Source: Asterella californica (taxonomy: Eukaryota > Streptophyta > Marchantiopsida > Marchantiales > Aytoniaceae). From it: DNA of 64,000 nucleotides. Position numbers and translations under genes: made by a program. This document shows, in pieces, positions 1 through 13,685 of the stretch (the stretch's first letter is position 1; each line of letters begins with the position of its first letter). The DNA is taken from the NCBI GenBank assembly GCA_036924285.1, contig JAYKYS010000001.1, positions 37,757,501 to 37,821,500 of the forward strand, given 5' to 3'. Below the pieces are notes generated by a model that was not told where the DNA came from, made no database searches, and saw nothing but the letters and a program-made list of their open reading frames with translations.

Positions 1-1751
1 ATGAAGTTAACTAGAATTGTAGATAATTAGTGGTCATTTTGGAGGTTTCTCACTAGCAGTGCGGTGCCGGATTTGTTCCTTATTTTTATGGTTGTGTCCA
101 AAGAGTTGTATTCTTAGGTGTCAATCAGATTCAAACAAGTATCTTGCGATGTATTTTGCATGTTTTACGTCTCAAGCAGCTCTATCTCCTATAAGCTTTT
201 GACCCTAATCCATGATTTCTAGTATTGCAACAAGCTTTTTTGTCCTACATGAATTCAACTTTGGAATGTTCTTTAGTACTAGAAAGAGTCTCATGGTAGC
301 TAGCTTATGTTGTTAGTGACTTGCTACCACCATGCAGATGTGGGATTGAGCTTAGCAGATGTGTAAGTCTTGGAAGTTTTCTCGTGATAGCACAACGTTG
401 ATGATTATATTTACACCGGCAGGGCAACCATCCTCAGCAAGATAGCAATCGAACATGGAGGACAGGAGTAGTTGTTGACCTTGAGTCTATGAGTACATAT
501 GAGAATATGAGTAGTTCAAGATCCACATTCGTTCACAGATTTTTTTTCAAAAGCTTTATCTGAGCTCGCTCTCCAAGCAACCATGTTACGACTTCATTCC
601 ACTCATTAGCTATACCTTCGAGATATAGTAATATACATTTGGTGTATGTATATTTATCTACGTATATTGGTTCATTTTTCTTGGGAGGCATGGCAAACAC
701 ATATCCCTTGCAATGCCTTTGCATGCATAGAGCCTTGTTTCTAGATGTGGAAAACCCTCGAAGAACAATATATTCCAAAGAGAAAAATTGCTAAATCACC
801 ATGGAGTTTGTTAAGTTGGACAGGAGTTAAGCTAGGGCCAAGCTAGACAAGTTGCCCCCTACCTTATATTCAGAAGAACTATTGTGAAGTTATGAAGGCA
901 CCAGGTGGAAATTCTTTTTGAATAGAGCAGACATGTGTTTCTATTTTTGCGGAACAATGTTATACATAGATGTTTGTGTCATTTCTAATTTAAAAAAGTG
1001 ACAAAAGAGACAACGCTGTAGTTTTCCGCTAGTGATTCAAATTTATTATTTGATGACACCATCACGTAGGTGTTCTTGAGTAGTATATTTTTGGCTCTTT
1101 TGTTAAAAAAACGGAGATCTATAGTGAAAGTAACATGTGAAAAAATAGCAAAGAGTTAAAAATAAGTTCTATTAACTACGTACATGTTTAATTACTTTAT
1201 TAAATGGAAGCAAGAGCCACCTCAGTACAAGGGACGTCCACCTAGGAAGAAAAGATCTTTGGATCAAATCCTCCTAGCTCCTAGTTCTTATCTAGTATGT
1301 TGGTCTCTCGGATGGCAGTCTATGTTGGGTATGTGGCTACGTCCAGCACATCTAGGGACGGAGGATCTATGTCCTCCTTAAACATGGGCTTCCTTGTCTA
1401 AGCATCCGCATGCAATCGAGATTATGGGTTGGGAGATACATGATTCAACTATGGGAGGGTTGTAAGTCCTATGGGGTGATCTTGTAGCTATGACTTCGGT
1501 CATAAAATCATGGCTTAGCTCATAATCTGGGTAGCATCAAGATGACATCAACGGTTGGAAAATTTTATTAAGTAAGGGGTCAACTTAGCTAAGGTTTTGC
1601 TTGATAAGTAAATGTGTGTGTAATGACATAGAGACCCTAGATGGTCCATGCCCATAGCTTAGCTAAGCACTACTTAGCAAAGAGATTGTTTTCTAGGTAA
1701 ATTGACATATGGATCAAAGTTCGGAGGACATTCAAGAGATAACATGAAAAG
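1..1751. other. AT-rich intergenic DNA, no gene recognised
   Basis: I read both strands and found no open frame with recognisable protein motifs. The short frames present have the low-complexity, hydrophobic or random look of translated AT-rich DNA. No tRNA-like or strongly repetitive structure was noticed. Confidence 0.5.
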
Positions 1752-1769
1752 CTCTCTCTCTCTCTCTCT
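1752..1769. repeat. (CT)9 microsatellite
   Basis: An uninterrupted CT dinucleotide run of about nine units is directly visible. It lies in gene-free DNA and no function is implied. Confidence 0.9.
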
Positions 1770-2032
1770 AGGTCGTCACTTCTCGCTCCTCACGACACCT
1801 TGAACCTCATAAGGCTATGCATTGATGCAACCACACCCGTGCTCGCTGTTGTATCTATTTCTTAAAAAGACGCGTTTGGGAAAGCATAGGCTCTTGGTTG
1901 CGAAAGATGAAGTAGCTAGTTTCGGAGGAGCAAAGTAAAAGGGAACCATGTGAATCACGCTTCAGAAACGTGCATCCAAGTCATGTGTGCACATTAAAAC
2001 CATATCCCCTACTTCTCAAAGTTTGATGTACT

Positions 2033-2760
2033 CGATTTTGAAACTTCAATTTCAAAATCGAGGTTTGATGTCATGAGAAAGTTATTTTCTGTTTGACCAA
2101 ATCATATGTCTCGTTTCGTCCAAAACACATGTAAATCTCTAACCTCGATTTTGAAATCAAAGTTGGAGGACCCTTCTAACTCGCTTAACTTCAGAATCAT
2201 ATAACTCTCTCACCTTATCTCCAAATGTAAAGAAATTGGTGGTGTTGAAAAGTCTTTCATATAGCATTTCCAACAAGACTAAAAACATCCAAAACAAACA
2301 TTCACACAAGAAGATAAGTCCTCCCAATGTCTCATTATACATGTATAATCGTCAACTTGGATTCCAGAATCGAGGTTGGAAGACATGTATAAGTCAAAAT
2401 CCAAAACCTAATATATATGTGATGCAACCCCAATTCTAGTATAGAGGTTTGGGGACATGTAAAATCATCCAACTCACTCTAATTCAAGGATATGCACTTG
2501 AGATCCAAAACTCCTCAAGTTTTAATTTACAACTCAGACAAGTATAAAATTGGTATCATTGGAAAGCTCTTGGAAAATCTTTCCGGTGGTATACATTTTA
2601 CCCAAAATAGATAATCTTATAGAGAACATTGGTCAATTAAGGTTAATTACTACTCACATGTAAAATCCTTAACCTCGATTAAGAATCGAGGTTTGATCTC
2701 ATATAAAACACTCAACTTTGATTCTAGAATATAAGTTCTACCTTCCAAATATCCACTAAG
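2033..2760. repeat. Degenerate repeat with palindromic CCTCGATT/AATCGAGG core
   Basis: A motif of the form AACCTCGATT-n-AATCGAGGTTTGA, followed by a short ATGT-containing tail, recurs about six times. Centres lie near 2050, 2140, 2360, 2435, 2680 and 2715, with spacing varying from about 40 to 240 bp. Two copies are clear inverted repeats. At 2033-2060, 11-bp arms CGATTTTGAAA and TTTCAAAATCG flank 6 bp. Near 2672-2690, 8-bp arms CCTCGATT and AATCGAGG flank AAG. The array ends just before a gag zinc-knuckle remnant, so it may be the degraded leader or LTR of that element, but this is inference. Confidence 0.55.
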
Positions 2761-2879
2761 TGATCAAAAATCTCATATTAGATTTTGGCAGTCTAACGAC
2801 GTCTCACTCGTTTTCTCTCCCTTTAACAAGATTGTATCTCGACTTTTATACTAGTAATAAGCTAGTCTCTTCAAGTCCA

Positions 2880-3226
2880 CGTGTCGGACTGAAGAGACTG
2901 GAGCATGTAACAATTGTGGAGAGGGAGGACACTGGTGGTCCACCTTTCCTCATCCCAAAAGACAGATTGGGCAAGTGCACTTGTGTGGAAATTGTAAGGA
3001 AGCAGGACACTTTATCGAGAACTGTCCTCAAACTCAACGACCACGGCAGATGGTCAGATTTGCAGATACCACACCTCCTGCAAAAGCAGCATCAACTTCT
3101 AAACTTGAGTTAGTAGTGGTACAACATATCTCTGTAGAAGAAGAAGATCCTAAGGATTGCATGGATTGTCTACACATAGAGGAAGACGAACTAGACCTTA
3201 AGTCGCATGCATGTAAACTGTCATGA
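2880..3226 (+). pseudogene. Retrotransposon gag fragment with CCHC zinc knuckle
   Basis: One plus-strand frame (2975-3226, open at its 5' side) encodes C-G-N-C-K-E-A-G-H-F-I-E-N-C, a perfect CX2CX4HX4C retroviral-type zinc knuckle. It is followed by a basic proline/glutamine stretch and an acidic tail. In the family this knuckle binds the element RNA inside the virus-like particle. No capsid, protease or polymerase could be joined to it, so it is a fragment. The nearby 117-residue frame at 2760-3113 overlaps it in another phase and is probably the same remnant after a frameshift. Copia versus gypsy cannot be decided from the knuckle alone. Confidence 0.6.
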
Positions 3227-3229
3227 GGT

Positions 3230-6200
3230 AGCCATGCATGTCATCACATCCACCTCGTACACCAACTTGAAGTCAGCAATTTGTCACTTCTGTCACTTCA
3301 CTAGTTTGATTCCCGTCAACGTCACAGGTTCTATCTCAGAAAAATCTCCATGTCGTGATCCCAAGTGCCACATCAGCATCTCAGGTGCCACATTGACATG
3401 CAAATACCACATCAGCATTCGTCATCTGTAAAACCCAAAACTTTATGACCTCATACTTCTCCAATTTACATCTCTTCGCAACAATCCAAACCCCAGTCTT
3501 GCTCTACTTGTCGAGCTCTACAAAATGATATCACTAGTATTAACATTTTGAAGAAGTTTAGAAAAAGTTATCTTCCAACCTCTTTTTTACTCAATGGAAG
3601 AAACCCTAAAATGTTCATAATACAATTTTCAATCAATATTGAGTAGTTTGTTATGAGATCAACCACAATTTATAAAGCTAATGAATAGCTTTAATTTGAT
3701 TTTTTAGTTCACAGATTCTAGGTTGGGATGAAGAAACATTTTCTACATAAAGGTTAAATTCCTCAGTTCTATGAAATCAAACTCGCAAAATGAAGTTTTC
3801 CAGGTTACCTGGAGAACTTTGTAGTCGTAACCCCACTTCCCTACGGTGACTTCTGCATGTAAGCCACGCTCGAGGGCGTGGGATTATAAACGTAACTCCA
3901 CTCTGGAAAGTGAATCACATGCAAAAGTTTTGATTCAAGCCCATGACATTAAGCTAGCTGCTAGTGACATTATGCTTGCCATATAGTGGTTTATATACCC
4001 CTTCCATTATAGGCAGCATGATTAGACACGGCTATGAACGCACAAAGCAACGGTCAATGTGATATTCAATCAAGACGTTGTAAAACTCATCCATCTGAAG
4101 GTAGAAGAGAGTAAATATGTACACATACCAATTTATAACTAAATGTTATTTTGTTATAAAAGAAGACACAATTATTTACTATTCGATGATAGGTAATGCT
4201 TTTACGGTGGATTTAAGACACTTCATCTCTCTGTTTATAAGTTTTTTCCGTTTTTCTTTTACCAGACGTAAAGACTCACGAGGAAAGCAGAACAAGACCG
4301 TCAAGTTTAGGGAGTGTAAAAAGAGTTTATATCCGTTCAAAATGAAATTTCTTTCATCGGTAATATCCTTCTTTTTTATTCACGCCTTTAGATAACTTCT
4401 CATTCATGATTTTGTCCACTCTACAGTTACTTTTTCATCATGCTGAATTATTTTCTCCAAACATCCAGAACAGGTTGCTCTCAAATTTGGGCGGTTCCTT
4501 CTACACTCCGTGGATGCGTGGATCACTTTGGTGTATGTAGATTTAGCTCTCGTCCATTAAGTTTTAGATAGTGTTTTCAACAACAACAAGGAGCGAGATT
4601 GCGTGCATAAACACATCGCTAAATTATATGCCAGTTTACTTCTACTTAACGAGTATATGAACTTTTATTTCTTTTACTTTTTACTTCTTTCTGTTTACGA
4701 GTATAATGAAACACAAGGAGTAATGTGCCACACGTTATAATTCTATATTAATGGCCTTCCCGTGCGTGGAAATAGCAACATAACTGTTTTTGTCAGTTTA
4801 AGGGTTATGGGTAAAGGTAAACACTAAACTCTACCCTAAACTCTCACGACATATTACTATATGAGTAGAGTTAACTCTGAGTTTAAGTTGAGGGTATATT
4901 ATATTAAGTAGAGTTAAGGGTTATGGGTTTCACCCTCTAGCTCATTAGGGTTACCTTCAGTGCTACATGCAAAGAGGACTTCCTGTTGTCCCATTCGATG
5001 ATTGGTTTGAGGGCCACTTTATATAATAAAAGCAGCCATCATATCTTAAGACCTCAGCATACAGTTGGCTGTGGATACCATGAGAGGGATGAACATGTAA
5101 TGCATATTCCACGAGTAAGAAGTAGCGTGGGACTCGGTAAATGAAGACGCAGAAGTCAACTTCCCCAGCATGTCGTAGGACGGGTGTCCTAAGAGACGAT
5201 GGACGTGACAGAACGCTAAGAAGCAGAGCCGGCCCAAAATAAACGACCGGGGTGGGAGGAATCCGAGGGTGTCCTGTGAAACCGCTGATCTAATGACCTA
5301 CAAATCAGCAACAACTCGTCTTCTTTCATGGAGCCTTGGATAAGAAAGCCTTTGTACCGTCTGTTATTCCATTTTGTATGTATGGAGTACCCCTGCCGGG
5401 TCTTAGCCTACGAAGGGCAACAGCGCACGGCTGCAGAAAGTCTCACAGCAGAAAGGACTAAAATAGAAAAAAATAAATTAAAAATTTTATTTTATAAATA
5501 TTTTAAATTATTCCAAGTCTGTTATGTTGGAGAGGATATTAGATGGCGGCGCGGTACTGGGAAAGAAGCAAGTCCATGATTTCGCACTTACCGTTAGACC
5601 CGCTTATCGTTCCTCTGTGTAATGGCATCTCCACCTGAACACTGGAAATGGCCCGGGAAGTACCAGTTCCCTGTGTCCTCAAAGTCAAAACGATCGAAAG
5701 AATACCATGTGATGCGTTTGAAGTTAGCTGAGACAGGACTGGAGACAAATTTACAGTAAAAACCTTTCAGTTACCGTCCTTTTTCACCCATCACGTCAAG
5801 AAAAAGACTGGTTAGCATGCCTGTTTACAATGCCGAGGCATTTACAGTGTTCGGGTGGAGATGCTCTAAGAACTTGTACTACTACTTGTCAGCTTCACTA
5901 CGGTATTCCGTTTCTTAGGAGTCCACCGCACCACCTGTTTCACTAATAACGATGCAGTAAAGTATACCGTTAACTTACCGGTTCGGTTGTCTAAAGGTTA
6001 TATTAAATCCACATTACCGTAGCAAAGAACCGTACTGTTGCTGTGTCATGTTTACTTAATTAACTTCATCTAATATGGACAATGATACATGCACAGACGG
6101 AAGGGGTTATTAAACCAGAAGCAAAGAGAAGTACAAAGGGGTCGCAAACCCTAAGGTTCAGAGTTACGGGGAGAGACTGTGAACGTTACAGTAAACCAGA

Positions 6201-7370
6201 GAAGCTGGAACCAGAGAGAGAAGAGACTAGTACTAGCTTGTGAAGATAAGAGAGAAACTTATCGTGATTTTGCATCAACGGAAGCTTGAAAGCGTCTGGG
6301 AGAGATTAAGTTTCCTCAATCTTGTTTAGTACTTTCAAGAGAGAAATCAGTGTGATTTGAAGAAAATCTAGTTTTCTTGAGTTTTTATGTTTTTTAGTAC
6401 GGCTAATTTATCAGCTCAGAAGCTTTCCACTATCTATGTTAACAAACACATGCTGTGTAATATTTATGAGCCCTTGATTTTACCATTAATGTTAGAATAA
6501 AGCTTGGTTTTGTATACCGAAGCTGAATTGGAAGCGCTTGGTGTGAAGTTTATTCTATTTCTCTGTAATTATCTTGCTTTCTTATTTACAAGTGTTCACT
6601 AGAGATTATTGTCTTGCCGGTTGCTTCTGATCTTTTGTTTTTTGACTTTATCAGTAAAACAAAAATATTGTCCAAATATTTTCCAATCCCAAGCCAAAGC
6701 AATCTCATCTGTGTTCTAAGACGTCAGATTATGAACAGGACTCGCAGAAGACTAGTCATTATCTTAAAACGGTTTGGCAGTTATCAAACTTCATGTGTTT
6801 ATTAACGGAAGGTTAAGAAAATTGGATCTGAAGACAGAAAAAGTGTAACGATCTTCAAGGAAGTTCACTTTTGATGACTAATTCTTTACAGACAAAGGAT
6901 TCTCGAGATCTGTGGTCGGACATTTCATGTCATTGTCAACAGTTTTGGAGAAGATGACATATATATTTATTTACAAAGCACTTATAAATGAAGAGGACTA
7001 CTTTCAAGTGACTATTATTACCGAAGCAATAATCGAACCTGCAGAAACTGATAAGATCAAAAGGTGTTTATGTAACAAGTGGTGCGAATCTGTCAGATTC
7101 AACTTTATTAAGTAGGTTCTCGGACAAAGAGTACAAGTACGATGTACTACTAAGGTTGATGTAATGACGTTTACTTAAATTAACCCAACCCGATATGGGC
7201 AGTGATTACATGTACACGAGATTTTCGACAAGATCCGACTGAACCTTGAAGGAAAAAAATAAGGGTTATGAACAATAGTGAGCAGAAGAGACTTGCAAGG
7301 CACGCAAACAAGACTGAAGATTTGTCAAAGAAGGTGCAAGAAATATTGCAGAAGATAGTTTGACCAAAAA
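3230..7370. other. Intergenic DNA without recognisable genes
   Basis: No frame with motif support was found on either strand. At 4797-4935 there are two direct copies of TTAAGGGTTATGGGT and one CCCTAAAC, which resemble plant telomere repeats but do not form an array. Around 5750-6050 the trinucleotide-rich string ACCGT recurs several times without clear periodicity. Confidence 0.45.
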
Positions 7371-7380
7371 AAGACATAAG

Positions 7381-10066
7381 CGAAAAGTCAAGTGGGTTGG
7401 ACCAATGACTCCATCAACTTTCAATGGTGGGAAAAGCTTTGCCAAGTTTGAGTTATGGGTTATTGAGATGGAGAATTGCTGAGAGAATTTTGATGAGCGT
7501 AGTTGGTTCACTTATGCAGTTAGTAGACTAGAAGGAGAACCTAAGAAATGGACGTCATTAACAGATGAGGAGTTTGAATGATACAACTCTTGAGTTTGAA
7601 TGATACAACTCTTGAGTTTGAATGATACAATGAACTCGATGTTATTTGGTACTAGTTGATGAAGCTACACAAGTTAGGTTAGAGCGATAGTACAACATTT
7701 CTCATAGCTTGCACTGGTTTGCACATGATGGATTGCACCGACGTGTTGTTTCAAATGAAGAAAGGTCTGCAAGGTTTCTATGATAGTGTGTTTGACAGCT
7801 GGGTTATGTTTCACAAGTCTAAGGACATGCAAGGCTTATTTTTGTATCTAGAAGCAGCTGAGAACACAAGGGAACGTAACTAACCGTGCAGCTTTCCAAG
7901 AGGAGAGTCTTTCTCAGGAAGGACGAGCTTTCTAACTGTGATTAATTGCGGGATAGAGATTAAATGAGAAGACAAAGGTCAACCAGCTTGCTTACAACAG
8001 CCAAAATCTTCCATAGATATCGATTTCTGTTTGACAATCGATTCTTATTTAATAAGATCGATTCTCATTCACCAGAAGGTAGATTCATCTCCAAACTCAC
8101 AATAGATGAAATTAGAACTCCCAAAACTTTATTTCTCTTCTTGTGACAACCTCACACTTGAAATCCTCAAAAATCTGATCTCTTCAATCCTTATCTTCTT
8201 CTCATACGCGTTGACGACTCTCCTTGACGATGAAAAGTACAAATCTCATTCATCACGCGATGTAGGCAGTTTTCTTCTCTAATACTCCAGCTAAGCTAGG
8301 ATCTTTATAAGCAGACTCGTGTATCAAACAAGCAAATCCTTTGCTAAGCTATGCCCTTGCTTATTAAAATTTCTTGAGTCTCGATGTCATCTTGATGCCA
8401 CTTTGTTGTAGTACATGCCATCCAGTGCAGACCGAAGTTACCCCACATGACTTAAAACCCCCCATAGCCACACCAAGTAACTCTTGACATATAACCAAAG
8501 TGGCATGTGGAAGTTTAAGTCAGGAAGACCACGATATGCAGGATGTATAGTCCCTTGTCCTTATATATGCATGATGTAGCTACATATCCAACATAGGCTC
8601 CCATCCAAGAGGCCAACATGCTAGAATAGGGAACAAGGTCTTATCTTGAGACCTCCTCTTCTTAGGTGAGCGCCTCTACCACTGAGGATGATCCCGTTAA
8701 AAAGAGAATTGAAACTCATACCTAAAGGAAGCTACTTTTACATTCTTTATTAAACTTTTTACATCAACTTCTATGTATAACTCCAATTTTATGAATGAAG
8801 AGTCAAAACTATAGTACTCACTAACAACTACGCACTTGTACCTTCAGAATATGGATCCAAGTCAAAAGCCAGAATCGACGGATTTATCTCTTTCACATTT
8901 TTCATATCTTATAAACTGCACTAACTATTGCATATAATGTTATTTCCCACAATCGAAGGCACGAGGTCACTCTCCTCAACGAGCTCTACATTCTGGTACT
9001 TCTCTCTTCTTCAAAGTGATATTTAATTCAAGCTAAGGATAGCTTGTCTAGCTCAACCCTATCTTAACTCTTGCTCAGCTTGGTAAGCTCGAGTGCAGCT
9101 TCTTGTGGAAATGTTCCTTGAGTGTCTTCTGGAGATCTGTTTCACTAGATGGGATGTAATGTAGCACGACAACATGGAACAAGTGGTGGCAAGCCTAGTA
9201 AGAGATTTTGGTGAAATCTTCAAGGTCAAACAATGTCCTCTCATAGTATGGGTGGTAGAGGACGTGGTGGTTCAAGATTTGAATCATCAAGAAGAAGGTT
9301 CCCTCGTGGATCTCAACAACGAGGAGTTACTCGTGATCCTGCTCAGACACGGTCTATTGGATCTAGTGCATCCAATGTAGGATCAAACCAAATCAGGAGA
9401 AGTAGAGATAGCAGTGTTACACCTTCAAGGACGATCATCTATTTTGGTTGTAGACATGTTGTTATATTTCTTGAGAGTGTCTTTAACGTTCTTCAACGAG
9501 CGACGTTTATGGTTTGACAAGTGAAGAGACAACTATGTTGAAGAATTTGTTTATGCAACTACTGGAGCAGAGATGTGTGCTGATCAGTGTTTGGTAGAAC
9601 ATGGAGATTTTCTGCCATAGATTTATGTGAAAGAATGAAAGCAGCAGTGTTGTTTACTCATTGATACTGGAGCGGATGTGAATGTTCTTTCAGTTATGAG
9701 TCCTTTGTTAAGAAGTTTCATGCAAGGTAACACAACCGTTACAGAGAAGCACATGAGTGTTTGTTACCTTTGGAGGGATAACTAAGAAGCAAGATTTTTT
9801 TGGTTATGAATTTGAGTGACACAATGGATGTTATCTTATCTTCATCTTGGTTATAAGAGACCAAGCCAAAGCTTGCTAGCTACAAGAAAGGAAAGTTGTC
9901 GTACGGAGAGTTTTTCTTGAAGAGGATGGACCTCTTGTCTATGATTGATCGTGAGAATGATCAAAAAGAAAATAGATTGCTATCAATATTCAGAACTCAA
10001 ATACAGTCGCTTGTAGCCACAAGGTCAATCAGGCTTAAATATGTGCAAATAGACTTCCAAGACTCA
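7381..10066 (+). pseudogene. Decayed Ty3/gypsy gag-protease region
   Basis: Three separated blocks on the plus strand read as one degraded gypsy ORF. Block 1 (about 7390-7580) resembles a gag capsid start: a T-F-N-G-G segment, then F-x-x-W-V-I-E-M-E, then E-G-E-P-K-K-W, with a TGA inside. Block 2 (about 7690-7890) continues gag. Block 3 (9233-9517) is an Arg/Gly/Ser-rich linker ending in what looks like a zinc knuckle that has lost its cysteines and histidine. At about 9648-9705 follows L-L-I-D-T-G-A-D-V-N-V-L-S, a canonical aspartic-protease active site. From about 9808 a frame shows V-M-N-L-S-D-T-M-D-V-I-L-S-S-S-W-L, the usual end of a gypsy protease. Stops and frameshifts occur throughout. 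No convincing reverse transcriptase follows. Confidence 0.65.
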
Positions 10067-13000
10067 TAAACATTTATTCACGCCTCAATTCTATTCATTG
10101 ATTCAATTAATCAATGTCCTCAGCGATCACAATTTTCTCATGTAAGTTTCTCATGGCTCGTTTGTAGTGCGACAGTCAATAGTGAGCCCTTTTAGGAGAA
10201 TTCCCAAGTGAATTCAGCAAAACATATTGTACATAATGTGTCTTTATCCAAATTTGAAGCTGAAATTTGAGATGCTCCATACATATGGGTGGAAGCACGA
10301 ATCAAACAGATTATCAAGACTACTAGAGATCGATCTCTTTCGTACTTAGCTTGTAGTTGAACGAGTTAAACAAGAGGATCACTCTAACGCTTTCAAGAAG
10401 TTCAACTCAAGAACTGCTCATGTTTTTAGAAGACGTGGAACGAAGCACATGATATTTTTGTGGTCAGCTAGGAACAGAGCACCAATATCAATTTCATATT
10501 GCGCTAACGGATTACTTGTTTCGTCATCAAGACAAGGAAGCACTTCCTATTTGTATAATATGGACTATCATTTGAACGTTTATCCGTGTTTGTCCAAGAG
10601 CAATGCTTGAATGCGATATGTGATGCCTCGTGGTAATTTAAAACTGATTTGAACAAATTATATTAGAAATAGAGCGCCTAGAGGAGTTTGAAGATGCAAT
10701 CGAGGATTTGATGTGTGATTTTGGAGACTATACATTTTACTTTGCTACACAAGTTGATACGAAAGATGAGAACGACGAGGTTATTCAAAGCGTGGGTGAA
10801 CATGAGATAGATCATTTGCATCAGGGGGCGATCAGGTAGGCGAGATCTTGGAAGAAATGAAAAACATGCATTAGCAACAAATCAAGATAAAAGAATTAAT
10901 TGAGGATTGATAATTAATTGTTTGTCATCTTAGCAAAAATGAGAGAGTTATAAGCTCGTAGTAGTGGCTAAGAGTCGATAACAAAGACAAGTGCATAGAA
11001 ACTCCAGTCGAGCTTTTCCGATCAGAATAAGCTTTATTGTCACAAGTTTGTATTGATGAACATAAAGACAAACACCCAAAATGAAAAAATAGCTCGTTTA
11101 GTAGTTCGGATCACTAGGTTCCATTGTCATAGCAACACATAGCTTTTATTTACATATGGCATGCGCTCTCGCTCTACACACTATGTAGAGAGCTCGTAGA
11201 CTATGTATTATGTAGAGAACTCAGAAAAAGAGCTCTAAACTTCCATGGTAACTAGCACAGAGTGATCCAGATTGTACATACGAGTTTGAGTAGAGATGAA
11301 GACGTTTTACTTCGGAAGCCATACTATACCGAAAGAAAACTGAAATCCAAGCGGTGAATCGAACAACAACTTACATTCACTATGCTTGGTTAGAAGTAAG
11401 AGAGAAACTCGTTCCTTGCACTTCACTACACAGTTTCTTGAGACATTTGGATAAATTGATTGGCATGCAGAAAGAACACGTAGCCTTAAAAAACAAGTAC
11501 TGCAGTTGCAAGCTCTTGATTATTTTGTAGTGATCGTGCAGCTAACTTGAAAATTTGAGTATCATGAGAAGATGTGAAAGTTGATCCTCTTGTGAAACCA
11601 CATAGAGTGATTCGGAACATGGCAGCATCGTCCTCCCAACATGTGATTAGAACGTAAAATAGAAGTGACTCGCGAGATCGATATCAATCGCGAGTCAGAT
11701 TCAGAGTTTTGTCCATAGCCAGTGGTAGCAGGGTCATATGGAGACTATTCGAATAGAGTTGTGCAGTTGTAATCCGAGATGGAGTTTGAAGAGGAGGTTG
11801 ACTACTCGATATGTAAGCTTGCAGCAGGCAGAACTCTCGATCGTTGTATATTTTCCATTCTCGTCATCGAGAGTTCGTGGTATCAATATTGGGAGTGATA
11901 TAACTTCTGGAGAGTTATGTTGCAAAATCAATGACTACAGCCACTAGAATCCGGATCAAAGTTTGTAGAACAGATCAATCAAAGTGAATAGACACTCAGT
12001 TTGTTATGCAGAGCATTTGAAGTTGTTGTAAGAGTAGATCTACCTAGTTTGAAGAGTATATACTGAAACAAATTGTACTATCTACTACCAATATACAATG
12101 TGTTTCATGGGAGCATCAGCGATGCAATAAGACCTCAATGATCGAGAGTGATCATTTTTTACGAAGTAGAAACATAGCCGCTGTGGTTTATTTGAGAATT
12201 TTAGATTATCATGAGTTATGGATCACATTTCGCTCCACAAAAAGCATGGACGTCGCAGTAAGAACTCTTAGTGATTGAGAGTTATCATTTTGGATGAAGT
12301 GAAATAAATTGCTGTTATTTTTCCAAGTATTTAGAATTTTTGATCATCAAGAGCTGTGAACCACATAGACTGTCATGGAGCATAGTGCACAGTAGGAACT
12401 ATGAACCATTGTGATTTTGGTGAAGTAAAAACTTAACCATTTATTGAGAATGAAAAACTTAGTGTTTTTCGCAATGTCCTGAAAGATTTCTGCAGTTTTG
12501 ATGATTATCGAGAGAAGAAATATAAAAAAATTAGAAAAATAAAATACGAACTGAAACATATACAACTCTGAAGAAAGGAGTTTCGACCATCGAGAGTACT
12601 CATTGGTAGTATACATAATAAGAACTAAATAATTAAAACTGGAAGTACTCCCGATGATCAAAGTTATCAAATGTCTAATAAAATATAAATAGTAAAATTT
12701 ATGAATTTATAACATTTAGTCATTCTTAGTCTATAATATGTAACTCTTGACATTAAGAGTTCCAATTTTGTAAAACAATTTTTTATTAATAAGAATTTCT
12801 ACTGAATCAACAACTCTTTTTAAATTGCATTTTGACCAAACTAACAACTCTTTTATAACATATCGTGACTTCAATATGTTATAAGAGAATTTAATGTTTA
12901 CAAACAAATCATTGAAAGATTAGATCACGAGGACTTTATGTTATTTTTTCTGGATTTTAGAATTTAAACTTCTTGAACTTTCTATCATCGAAACTTAAAA

Positions 13001-13285
13001 AAAGAAAAGCAAAACAAAACAAAAAGAGGAAAAAAGGACTCTCGATTCAAATTTGCTGAGATGTCCATATGATGTAATCGTACAAGTAGAACGCCAAAAT
13101 ACATAAGTTTGAATATTTTCATCGCTTTAGTACGTATAACTCTTCACGCCTTACTATAGTAGTAGCTTCCAACTCGCTGTAGTGTGTAGAGTAGAACGGA
13201 AGTACTGCTTGACAGCCCACACATGCGGGAGCTTGAAGGCCCGAAATAGCGAGATATCAGTTCCTAGACATATAAAATATTTTTC
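10067..13285. other. AT-rich DNA, possibly degraded retrotransposon, no gene
   Basis: This lies downstream of a gypsy protease remnant, so degraded polymerase sequence would be expected. The only hint is a short Y-V-M-P-R-G-N-L string near 10,615 that loosely recalls the reverse-transcriptase Y-x-x-M-P-F-G-L motif. I do not regard it as sufficient. No other feature was recognised. Confidence 0.4.
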
Positions 13286-13289
13286 ACTT

Positions 13290-13685
13290 CAAACAACAAA
13301 AGAACAACAGTCTTCAAAGCTACACTTGAAACGGATAAAGTGAAACGAAAACCAACGAAGTTCTTGGAGGCCTCACTTCTGAAACCGAAACTGAATCCGT
13401 CCTCCAAGACATAATCATACAAGCTATGGGTTGCATGCTGGTCATCATGGACAACCGTGAGCCTCGTTTGACATCATTGCTGCCAAGAAGTGGGGTCTTC
13501 TACACTGTCTGCCTCTCTCAGATCAGCCGAGACATTGAAGTTGTATGTCTCTCCATACGAGAATCGAATTTGCTGAATTGCCATATGTGGTGGATTCTCC
13601 ATCAAAAACATCTCACACTTTTGCATCTGCCATAGCTGTTGTCCAACCCGCTCTTGTCTTCATTCGATTCAATACACTCTAGCAT
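13290..13685 (-). pseudogene. Possible decayed coding segment, unrecognised
   Basis: On the minus strand one frame stays open across nearly 400 bp except for two TGA codons. It has a non-repetitive composition with segments such as N-P-P-H-M-A-I-Q-Q-I-R-F-S-Y-G-E-T-Y-N-F and V-E-D-P-T-S-W-Q-Q. This looks more protein-like than the surrounding AT-rich translations. No family was recognised, there are no neighbouring exons I can join, and the opposite strand also has a 69-residue frame. The call is weak. Confidence 0.2.

Noticed and set aside
4797..4935. Telomere-like strings (TTAAGGGTTATGGGT twice, CCCTAAAC once)
   Set aside because: There is no tandem array of the plant heptamer, only isolated similar strings in direct orientation, so an interstitial telomere is not supported.
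10600..10810. Possible reverse-transcriptase fragment after the gypsy protease remnant
   Set aside because: Only a few residues loosely resemble Y-x-x-M-P-F-G-L. No Y/F-x-D-D or other RT block follows.
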